A model generated the notes under the pieces. It saw only the letters and a program-made list of their open reading frames with translations, was not told where the DNA came from and made no database searches. Position numbers and translations under genes: made by a program. Shown one piece after another: positions 37,725-47,395 of a stretch of 64,000 nucleotides of DNA; positions within the stretch are counted from its first letter, which is position 1, and every line of letters begins with the position of its first letter. The stretch is from NCBI GenBank assembly GCA_013397455.1, contig VYZB01000076.1, forward strand, positions 2,625,468 through 2,689,467. Reading direction: 5' to 3'. This stretch comes from Crotophaga sulcirostris (lineage: Eukaryota > Chordata > Aves > Cuculiformes > Crotophagidae).

Positions 37725-38206
37725 CTGTTGTACACAAACAGGTGTAACAGAAAGGAGCTTGAAGGAAGACCAAATCCAGCACTTGGGAGCTGTCTGCTTC
37801 ATTCTGAATGTAGATTCATAAAAAAGCTAACAGAACATCGCTGTGCTAAATACTTATGCTCCCACCCTTGTGGGTAGCCCTGTGTCCCTGGTCATTCCCT
37901 AGAAAGATGCAGAAATCAGCTTCAAAAATACAGCAGAAGAGGAATGTTGATGAGTATCCCTTCTTTCAAATCACTTCTCCTGGGATTTTCAATGGAAGAA
38001 AGCAATCTGGCTGTGGGAAATTAAACATTCTTGAAGTTATGAGCAGAATTTATCATAAGCTAATGCTATTGCAGTTGAAAAGCACCTGAAAATGTCCCCA
38101 GGGGTCTTTTAATAACAATTTTTAATGGATTTTTTTCTTTGAAAGCAGAAGAATATACTGTATCTCTGTATATGTATGTTATTATTCAACTATAGGAATT
38201 TAGCAT

Positions 38207-38345
38207 TAATTATCAATTTAAAGAAACCTACCAAAGTCTAATTGGATGTATTTTTGTTAGTTTCTGCTGCCTATGAAATTGAAGTTCTACATTTTGAATA
38301 GTGGCCTATGAATTATGGAAGTATTTAGTTTTTAATTAGGGAGAT
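38207..38345. promoter_or_regulatory. Second AT-rich homeobox-type cluster
   Basis: TAATTA at 38207-38212 and 38333-38338 and TAATTG at 38240-38245 lie in about 130 bp, in a longer AT-rich, ORF-free and repeat-free stretch (38.1-38.6 kb). It looks like a possible conserved non-coding element. That is inference from motif density alone. Confidence 0.15.
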
Positions 38346-41300
38346 ATTAGATATAAATCCCTATTCTGCCAATGTGGTCAATGAATACATCACTGCTGGA
38401 AAGTTACCTTTTAAAAGTATGGTGGTGGTCACCTATTTTTTCAAACACACACATAATAAAAAGCTGAATATTTCTCTTAACATTAAATTGCTTTTAATGA
38501 GAAGCTAATATTAAATAAATACCATGCAACCAAAACTTATGCATTTACTTCTGCATAATGCTGTTCTCTCCAAAACCCTTCTCTGCTTTACTAAACCATA
38601 GGTAACTGTTCCCTTTTGCAGGTAATCTTAGTTTGGTTGAAATCTTTATATCAATTTATAATGAAAGATTATCAGAATTTTACCATATTTTTAAGAATGC
38701 TATCACTTCATCTTTGATAAATACTAATTAAACAACTCAGGCTTACGTCAGTGCCAAGATTCATGTCAGCAGTTAGTGCAACTTGTTATTGTAAGATTAG
38801 TTCTGACACATTCCTTCTAGCACAGCAAGCAGTGGGATCCTGTGCAGCACTGGGAAGAAGTCATCTCTCTAGAGACTGCCGATAGGTATCCAATAGGAAG
38901 GAAGACTGCTTGCTTTAACAAGATTAAAAACCCTCTGCTGACATACTCCCTAACTGAATCATCTCGAACTGTAAGTCTCACCACGCAGAAGGAATGAACA
39001 TATCACTCATCACCCAGTCTTCTTCATTTACGACACTGTTAAGCCATTTGTATTATAACATCTATACACCACGCTCGATGCACAGCTGTGGGGTTAGCTT
39101 AAGGAGCCTTCTCTAGTCTGGTCAGGGATCATTCACAACTGCAATAATTGGCAATGATTTCTTGACTACAAGAACATCGAATGAGGCTTGCTCCTTTGAG
39201 CAATTACTTGCTGTGAAAGAGATGTAAGGGAGAGAAATGACCTTATTCTGTTCAGCTGGCATGTACACTGCTGATTCAGGGGCATTCACTGGGCTCTGCC
39301 TAAAGGGGTGCTGGTAGTGGTGTCAGTGTCTAAATGTTACCATTTGTGTTAGCTGAGATATCATTACTTCAGTGCCCCATAGGAAACTAAGTAGAAAAGA
39401 TGAGCTGAAAAGCCAAAAATACGTTTTAAACTATGCACACATAGTTTCAGCAAATGCAATGAGAATTTGGAAAGTAATGCCACCTCATGCACCTTGCAGA
39501 ATTCATTGCATAGTCTTTGTCCAATACTGAAATGTTATACCAACACACAAACACTGGTATCTTAAGTACTGTGTAAAATATTGCATTTCCCTAGTACAGC
39601 TTATCCTCAGAAGAATTGCTTTAATTGTTCAGATTCACAGGGGTTCGGTTACAATGCCTTTTGGGTATCATTTCATTTGACTCTGAATGCTTGTGAAGTT
39701 GTAGGGTATGGCAACAGGGAGATACAAACAGACAATGCTTCAACGCAATACAGAGACTGCTTGCTCAGCAGTGCACTGTGAACCAGTATTATGTCATGTT
39801 TAACAACATGTTAAGACCCAGATTTTTCAGAACATTGTGTTTGTGTGTGTGCAACAGCATTGAAATGTAAGAGACAAAATAGGACAGAATACATAAATAG
39901 TGATGTGTGTGCCTAAAGTGATTCAGTGAGTAGTGCACTCACTCACAATTGGAATTTAATCATATTGCAGTTCTGAAAACTAGTTTAGTCTGAAAACTTG
40001 GATCCTTACAAGAACTAGCATTGCTCTTTATGCTGCAGGTTTTTCTCTCTTTTTCTCTTTTTAATTTGATTTTTTTCTAATGAGATGCCATTTATTTTTA
40101 AAAAGGAACTGCATGTCCACAATCAGAAAGTTATTAAATATATAAACCTTCTTTATCCTTCTGTTTGCTCTACTAGCTTGAAATGAGTATGTGAAGCTTT
40201 GGTCTCATTTTGAGTAGCTAATGACAAGTTTGGACCTCAACATTAATTTGAAGAATAAAACCATTACTATACAAAGTGGTCTGAATGATCCAGGACTTGC
40301 ATCAGATTATACCATGCTAGAAGGTGCATTTAATTCCTGTAATTTGTAATGAAGTGCTACTTGGAATCAGTTGTATCATTCAGATACGGTTTTCAGATGC
40401 GTGTCTAAATACATACTGGAAAATAAGCAGTTAAGATCAAATGCCAAGATATATGTCTTCCAGGTGGGGTGTGTGTGGTGCTGTTCTGAGCATGCTAGTG
40501 CATGGAAAAGAGGTATAAACACAAGAGATGACAGAAAAAAAATTATTTCTGTCTTCATTATATACTGAACATCAAATGGGAGACCAAACCATCTTTACAG
40601 AAAGCAAAGCTGTGAAGCGTGATGGTACTTTTTGGCTTTGTCACATGCACTGCACGAATGACAGATTAGTCCAAGCACTATCTTGTTTGAAGAACCTAAG
40701 TCTGCACAACTGCTGGTAGGCTGGGCAAGATTTGGGCTCAAAGACAGATGCATTAAAGTTTTGTCAACATCCGAGACTGAAAGTTACCCCTGAGCTACAG
40801 CTCATGAAGTGAGCAGAGATATAGTGGTCCTGGCTGGGTGCATTGATCATCGCCTTTGTCATTGTCCATCAGAAATGGAGGGATGTTGTGAAATTCTTTG
40901 CTAGTTTTAAGTCTGCAAATGTGGAAGAAAGTTATATCACAAACAAGTCCTGTTTTTTTTCTGAAAGATGCTAAATTCCTACCCTATAGAGAACTTTTCA
41001 TTATTAAATAGAGCAGAAATGGGCTTCTTCGTGAACTTTAGGTGGACCACAGCTATACGATATGACTTTTTCTTTAGGGAAGGTCTCATTTATTATCATA
41101 AAGGGCACTTGGACAGTTTTGTGGGTTTTTTTAAGGTAGAGAGAAAAAATTTTAGTCTGTTCCAAGTTGATACTAAGACTCCTGTCAGGAGCTCATACTG
41201 AATTATGGTGATGCAACTGGAGACAAGAGCAATTGGGGGCACATTTTTAAACTCTTTGAGAACTGAGAATTATTCAGAAATTTTAATTTGTTTGTTTCTT

Positions 41301-41632
41301 TGATTTATTCACTCTGAGCTCAGCACATTGTAGCTTGGACAACATGTCTTTGCATGTAGAATAATATTGTAAGGATACGAGAAGGAGGGTGCTAAGAAAG
41401 GCTCTTATATCAAAGGAAAAGGGCATAAAAAGAGAAATTAGTCTCATTAATATAAGGAAAGAGGTGGGAAAATTAATGATGACTCAGAAATTGCGGAGAT
41501 GAAGTTTGAAGCTTCTTCCTCTAGGCATTTTTGAGTTGTGAACATACAGACATTTTGTGTAGAACATATGGAAGAATCAAAGCTTTTATTTCCACTTGCA
41601 TAACTCAAAAACTGTTAAATTTATAAGAAAGT

Positions 41633-41683
41633 AAAGGAAAAGGAAAAAAGGAAAAGGGAGAAAGGAAAAAAGAAAGGAAAAAG
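41633..41683. repeat. 51-nt uninterrupted purine tract
   Basis: Pure A/G for 51 nt, made of degenerate GGAAAA units. Polypurine tracts of this length can form triplex DNA when mirror-symmetric. Here the symmetry is only partial. Confidence 0.9.
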
Positions 41684-42146
41684 TCAAATTTGGCTGAGAC
41701 CAAGCATGAAACATTTACATTCAAAAGTAATTCTTTTGTCATTTGTTTTGGTACAGTATTTTAGAAGGAGTTGTGAGTAATTGAGAAGGGGAATGTGAAT
41801 GGGAAGCAGAATACCACCTTCACAGATAACCACCTCGTACTCACAGGTAGAAGATATTTGGTGCACACAAGTTCCTTAATTTAAACTTAAGAAGTATGAT
41901 TTACTCTGTCCTTATGCTTAAATCAACTGCAATTTCAAATGCATAATGTAGATATACTGTAACAGTGGGGACAGTAATATTACAGTTTCTTTTAAAGTGC
42001 ATATCACTGTTTTGACTGTTCACTATATTGGTATATGGCAGGTATTCAGGCTGTTGTTATTGACAGCTGACAAAATAACTGGACTTCCATCAGAAAGAAA
42101 TAATTAATTCTTTCCCCAAAGCAGAGATTGTTGTTAACTATTCCAG

Positions 42147-42260
42147 AACAGTAACTGTTAAAGCATTCAGTCTCAGAGATACTCTAATGAAGACAGAAGG
42201 TTTATATAGGCTTGGGTAGTCCCCATGGTAACAGCCTTTCTACTGGGTTACCATAGGAAT
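42147..42260 (+). promoter_or_regulatory. Promoter-like motif group (Myb palindrome, TATA-like, inverted RFX-like pair)
   Basis: In order: a perfect odd palindrome AACAGTAACTGTT (42147-42159), which contains back-to-back Myb cores; a TATA-like TTTATATAGG (42201-42210); then CCATGGTAAC (42223-42232) and GTTACCATAGG (42247-42257), an inverted pair of RFX-type half-sites 14 bp apart. The following 450 bp keep about nine CpGs despite low GC, unlike the depleted flanks. An ATG inside the left half-site opens a frame of about 100 codons. This could be a cryptic promoter, an enhancer, or part of an LTR that I do not recognise. No expression evidence exists here. Confidence 0.25.
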
Positions 42261-42524
42261 CGTCAAAGCCTTTGTAAGCCTCCCTTAATAGAGCATATAC
42301 GCTTTCCAGGCAGACTGGAATATCTGCTAGAGGATACACCTCCTGTTGTTAAATATAAATATAAACAGATTTTGTTTTGGAGTGGTACTCATGCCTGTTT
42401 AACTAGCTATGCTACTCTTTACGTTAGAGCTATATTAAATATTGGAGTCACCTGTGATATAGGAAAATGTGCGAGAGCTGAATGGTTTTACGAACACGGC
42501 AACCCATATAACGTTTGTACCTAA
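42225..42524 (+). other. Unidentified 99-codon open frame downstream of TATA-like box
   Basis: The frame starts at the ATG embedded in CCATGGTAAC (purine at -3 absent, G at +4) about 20 nt after the TATA-like element. That is too close for a normal 5' leader, since initiation would fall beyond this ATG. The product would be a basic protein with a hydrophobic middle (THACLTSYATLYVRAILNIG) and a Cys-containing end. No family was recognised. A second frame, 42469-42726, overlaps its end. A chance frame in CpG-retaining DNA is likeliest. Confidence 0.12.
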
Positions 42525-45314
42525 CATGCAAGGAGCTGCAAGTCAAAATACTTGTTCTGTACAACACTTTGACATAGCCCAAACATCACAGTACGTTGCC
42601 CTTTCACTTTCCCACAGACACTGCAGAACTCTACTGAGTGTGAAGTTTTGCTGGACCAAAGTTATACAACAGGAAACGAACAAGCAAGAAATGGAGCCAA
42701 AGGAAACAAACAGAACCCCTAGCTGAATGAAACAAGCAGAAAGCAAGCCAATGAGTGACATCAGCTCTGTAAGTCTTTCAAGACAGGTGTTTTGAATGTC
42801 TAAATAATGTTCCTTGAAGCTATTACCTGGGCACAGTAGTAGTAGCTTCTTGGGTAATTAGTCAGCAATTGTAGTTTCATATCCTTGATCCTGGGGCTTT
42901 GTAAGAACAAAGAAGTCCAGTGGAGAACTGCAGGTTGTGAGGTAACCATGCACCTACTTACTGGTCTTGTCAACATGGGCTTAATTTTATTTAAAAGACC
43001 TTTATGAATGAAAAAATTTAATATAATTTTGGTTCTGTTTAAACTCCTGGGATTAACACAGGATTCTCCATACAGAGGAATGACATTAATAAGGCAACTT
43101 GTTAAGGAAACCCAGCCAACATCTTCAGGGCTTGTTATTTTTCCAAACAAATGCTAGTTACAAGGCTTTCTACTGTAAGCTGACAACATCATAATGCTTT
43201 TATATTCTGTTTTCCAGCTGGCTAGATTTCATTATGCAGTTTGGTCTTATAAATCAGTGGAGCTGAATTGAAGGATATGGTCTTACAGGATGACACTAGC
43301 AAAGAATTTGGCCCTTGAGTTCTTGTTACCAAGATACCAGCTTCTACACATGTAAAGATGTGTACAAGAAGCAGTGAGACTGCTTACATACTTTAGTTAG
43401 GCATGTTCTTCCTTGTCTGGCCAGAAAAAGAATTATGACTGGAGAAAACAAATGTTTTGGAATTGCCTGAAATGCGTTTGTTTTAAAATGGATACTTTGA
43501 ACTGCAGATGTGAAAATTGCTACATATTTTGGTAAGTTTACACCCATGGTATGGCAAGACATATATCCCAGAACTGGTAAAAGGCAATATATTTTTCCAG
43601 GAAAATATTTGAATGAAGCCACAAATGCCATAGGTTTCACTAATAATGCAGATGCCACTATTAAGGACATTTTTGGACACCTTAGCCCAACAATCTCTTT
43701 AGTTACCCCAAAGCAGACAATGAAAATCTGAGGATAGCAGTCATCCAGAAGTGATCTGTGAAACAGAGGTCTATTTACAGGGAAAGGGGATGAGAAAAAA
43801 AGATAAGATTTGTAGAAGAGATAATAAGGCATTCTTCTCTGCATTGATAATTTAAAGGCTGCTTTAACTATCCTCTGCCGGTTATGAATTACTCTTACAC
43901 AGAAGCGAATCCCATATTCTTGGTTCCATTTTAGGAGCTGACAGAAGTCACAAAGATGGTGATTTCTGGATGGTCTGGAGCAACAGGAGAGACAGGATTA
44001 TTATAATAGAGTATGGCAGTACAAGTACTTTCCAATGTGCTCTCCCATTAAAAATGTGGAATGCTTACTATTTTTGCAGGTCTGACTTCCTTAGCCATGC
44101 ATTGTCTTGTGGGAGCAGATAGTTGCAGGACTACCTGAAATGAAGATCTGAAAATAAAGCCATGACTAATTTCATTGTATGGTTCAACTGGCCATGTATC
44201 TACCAAATGGAACAAAGCAGTTTTAGTTTCAGGCATTTTGTTCTTTGGCCATAAGAACAAAGAAGATGATGTGACCCAGATAACATTACTAAACTCACTA
44301 ATATTATATAGCCTCTAAAATGCCTTGTAAAAGTGGCTTTACCTGTAGGCTTTCTGTAAGGGCGCACTCAGTACGTAGACTACCTCTGTTTGCACCATTC
44401 TTTGCCACCAGAATGTCCTTACTGGCTTCACATTACGGAAACTGTCACTGACGATTTTTGGAGGTGAGAAATCCACCTGGTTTGCGACTCATATTTTGAG
44501 ACTGTGTGCCTGCAATTTTTCCGAAATGTGTCAGGTTGTGAAGAAACCACTACATTCTCTGCAGCCTCCAAACAAAATAGTCAATATATTTTTTATGTTT
44601 TTATGTTTGCATAAGAAATCACTGACAATTAAGTTGTGTTCTTGTGCAAAACATGGCATATGAACAATTTGCCTGAACTGCAGGGCATGCGCTACATATG
44701 CTCCATTATTGAAGGTGATAAAATGAGTAGAGGAAGGGTAAATGTATTTGGCAATTTAATGTCAACAGGAGCTTATTCTAAACTCTGCTTGTAGACCGTC
44801 TGCTGACTGATGCACTGATTTTCTCAGTGGGCAAAAAATTTGGTGTAGCATTTCTGTTGTCGTGTCTGCATCTGCTTTTGGTCCTGCTTGTATCCCCACT
44901 CCTTTGTCTCCTACCCATCTAATGTTTCCTGTTTTGTCCTACAGTGCCAGGGGTCTGGATCAGACCTTGCAAAGGGCTGGAACATACATCACTCTCTAGT
45001 TCTCTGGTGTGTTTTTTGCAGCAGATGTTCCTGTCTGTGTACCCTGCTTTCCTTTCTTCATGAATATGAGTATACATATGCAGCATACTGCATTGTCTTT
45101 CCCATCTGGAGGAGTGCTTTTCTCTCTGGCCATTCTGAGGTGCATATAAACACGTTCAGATTACACAGCCATGTTTGCTGTAAAGCCAGACCAGTGGGGG
45201 CATCTATCCTAGGCTCCAGAAGTCAAGGGAAGACACATGTACTGGAGTGTCTTTGGCTCTTGCTGCTCTCTGTTCTGCTCAGGCTAAGGACTGAGGTAAT
45301 GGAGTGTTGCCACG

Positions 45315-46063
45315 GCTGGGTACAGGCTGTTTGGCAGGACAGGCTGGCAAGGTAAGGATGGGAAGTTGCCCTTCATGTGGGAGAGCAGTGGGAATGCACA
45401 TGCTCTGTCTTGGGATGGATCATGAGCCAGTCAAGAGTTTAAGGATTAGGATTAGAGGACAGAGACATGTGGGCAGTGTTGCAGTGGGTGTCTGCTACAG
45501 AATGCCTGCCAGGAAGAAGTAGATGATGCCTTATTCAGACAACAGGAAGAAGCCTGATGCTGACATGTCATGGTGCCCCTAGGGGAACTCTAACCACCAC
45601 AATACCTGCTGGAGAGACAACAGAGAAGGGCACAAATGATCCAGGAGGTTTCCGGAGTGCATTAATGACAACTTTCTAACACAAGTGATTCAGGAGATAG
45701 CAAGGAGGGGCATCCTGCTGTATCTCATACTTACAAACAAGAAAGAACTGTTTGAGGATGTAAAGTCAGGGGCAGCTTCTTCTCAGTGGCTCCCAGCAAA
45801 AGGACAAGAGGCAATGGGCACAAATTATTATACAAGAAACCCCATTTAAACACAAGAAAACATTTGGGTTTTTTACTGTGAGGACGGTCAAACAGTGGAA
45901 CAGGTTGTTGAGAAATGTTGCGGAGTCTTTGTCTTTGGAGATGTACAAAATCTGACTGAACACAACTGTAAGCAACCTGCTGTAATTGACTCTGCTTTGA
46001 GCAGAGCAAGTAGACTAGATGATTTGAAAAGGTCTCTTCCAGTCTCAACTGTTCTGTGATTCT
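45315..46063 (+). mobile_element. CR1 LINE, endonuclease joined to 3' tail, reverse transcriptase missing
   Basis: This plus-strand copy has two blocks. The first, 45315 to about 45766, is the endonuclease part of ORF2. The second, from about 45765, is the CR1 3' untranslated tail, ending in TTCTGTGATTCT at 46063. The whole reverse-transcriptase coding region, normally more than 1 kb, is absent between them. The junction lies in aagtcaggggcagcttct, a sequence that resembles both flanks, so deletion or template switching at short homology is plausible. The tail is of the same lineage as the copies at 28.8 and 57.7 kb. It is far from its normal partner domains and inactive. Confidence 0.85.
45318..45766 (+). 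pseudogene. CR1 endonuclease domain relic
   Basis: The apurinic-type endonuclease nicks the genomic target to prime reverse transcription. Recognisable blocks are GYRLFGR at 45318, SLRIRIRG and VGVCYRMP before 45522, NHHNTCWRDN at 45592-45621 (the degraded core around the catalytic Asn/His region of this family), and NDNFLTQV with LILTNKKELFEDVK just before the junction. At least one frameshift lies between the GYRLF block and the next, and there are stops near 45520 and 45635. The domain is C-terminal only; the first part of the nuclease is cut off at the 5' truncation. The identification is from the order and spacing of these blocks. Confidence 0.78.
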
Positions 46064-46480
46064 AATTTTGAAATGTAAGAGGCAGTAGAAAGAATTAGAT
46101 GATGATGGAGAAGAAAAGGAGAAATGAAGATTATGTTTGATCCAGCACCATAGTAAAAGGAAGCACATAGGAATCTGAAAGTAAAAGCAGAAAGGCAGTA
46201 AAATGGGAAAAAGGAAGAATGTCCTCAGTAGATGATTCTTGTCTTGTTCACCACAAGGTTCATCACATGCATTATGTGCTGTATGGGCTGGTAGGACTTC
46301 ATCTTTCTTCCCTGCTCCCCTTACATCTCTCTTGCTTTGGAACTACTGTGAACTTACAGCCCTGTGCTGGCACGTCCTCTCCTCCTCGTGACCTGACAAG
46401 CATTGTCCAACGGACTCTAGCATCTGCTGAACTGCAGAGGCACTAAGTAGCCATGCCTGGTAGAGTGATAGAGGAACTTA
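46064..46480. other. Spacer between convergent CR1 copies
   Basis: These 417 bp of unique DNA lie between the facing 3' ends of two CR1 insertions. The first 150 bp are purine-rich, the rest mixed. No gene or repeat was recognised. Confidence 0.6.
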
Positions 46481-47395
46481 TAGAATCATAAAATGGTTTG
46501 GGTTGGAACTGATCACCTAGTTCCACTCCCTCTGCCATGGGCAGGGACACCTCCCACCAGACCAGGCTACCCAAGGCCCCATCCAACTTGGCCTTGAACA
46601 CCTCCAGGAAGGAAGCATTCACAGCTTCCCTGGGCAACCTGTGCCAGGGCCTCACCACCCTCATCATGAAGAATTTCTTCCTAATGTCTAATCTAAATCT
46701 TCCTCCTTCCAATTTACAGCTTTTCCCCTTGTCCTATCACTACATACCCTTGTAGAAAGTGCCTCCCCAACTTTCTTGTAGGCCCCTTTCAGGTACTGAA
46801 AGACCACTATAAGGTCTCTCTGGAGCCTTCTCTTCTCCAGGCTGAACAACTCCAACTCTCTCAACCTGCCTCATAGCAGAGGTGCTCCAGCCCTCTGTTC
46901 ATCTCTGTGGCCCTCCTCTGGGTCTGTTCCAACTGTTCCATATCTTTCTTATGTTGGGGATTCCAGAACTGGACACAATACTCTAGGTGGGGTCTTACGA
47001 GGGCAGAACAGAGGGGGAGAATCCCCCCCCAACCTGCTTGCCACGCTTCTTTTGATACGGCCCAGAATACCATTTGCTTTCTGGGCTGCGAATGCACATT
47101 ACCAGTTCATGTCAAGCTTCTCATCAACCAGTACCCCCAAGTCCTTCTCCACAGGGCTGCTCTCGATCATGTCATTTGTATTGAAAACAGATCGGCTCGA
47201 CCCACGTGTAGGACCTCATGAGGTTCACACAGGCTCACTACTCCGGCTTTTCCAGGTCTCCCTGGATGACATCCCATACTTCTGGCGTGAGAGTTGCACC
47301 ACTCAGTTTGATGACATCCATAAACTTGCTGAGAGTGCATTTTGCTGTCTATATCATTTATGAAAGTATTAAACAGCATTGGTCCCAGTACTTAA
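46481..47395 (-). mobile_element. CR1 LINE, 0.9 kb, minus strand
   Basis: The inverted terminus (tagaatcataaaatgg) begins at 46481. The match runs to about 47395 and is cut off just after the polymerase PQG block, at 'LFNTFIND', so it is 5'-truncated within the palm. The tail carries the same 'ctctgccatgggcaggg' block as the 4.5-kb copy, in the opposite orientation. An 8-C run interrupts the coding part near 47023. Its 3' end faces that of the plus-strand CR1 418 bp away. It is more diverged than the 57.7-kb copy and not coding-competent. Confidence 0.94.
46861..47395 (-). pseudogene. CR1 reverse transcriptase C-terminal relic
   Basis: On the minus strand the frame starts with LFNTFIND next to the truncation and, after frameshifts, reaches [20 protein letters not shown] and [20 protein letters not shown]. 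This is the typical C-terminal segment following the polymerase core in CR1. The catalytic FADD region falls in a frame-shifted, decayed part (the expected place is about 47280-47310) and is not readable. There is no activity. Confidence 0.85.

Larger units (their letters stand above)
30096..45314. other. Non-genic unique DNA, 15 kb, with candidate regulatory patches
   Basis: No nameable gene was found. The AT-rich part, 30.6-32 kb, is featureless. From 32.5 to 33.3 kb and 34.9 to 35.7 kb the DNA is GC-richer and stop-poor on both strands, without recognised domains. Two homeobox-site clusters (34.4 and 38.2 kb), a mini-exon candidate (37.7 kb), a 51-nt purine tract (41.6 kb) and a promoter-like patch (42.2 kb) are listed separately. 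A 166-codon open frame on the minus strand, 43344-43844, has several hydrophobic stretches but no family resemblance. Confidence 0.5.

Noticed and set aside
43344..43844. 166-codon open frame, minus strand, with several hydrophobic stretches
   Set aside because: Looks vaguely membrane-like, but T-rich DNA gives hydrophobic codons. No family motif is seen, and open frames on both strands suggest merely a stop-poor patch.
44888..45355. 155-codon open frame, plus strand
   Set aside because: Its end runs into the CR1 endonuclease in the wrong frame, so it is partly mobile-element sequence, and the rest is featureless.
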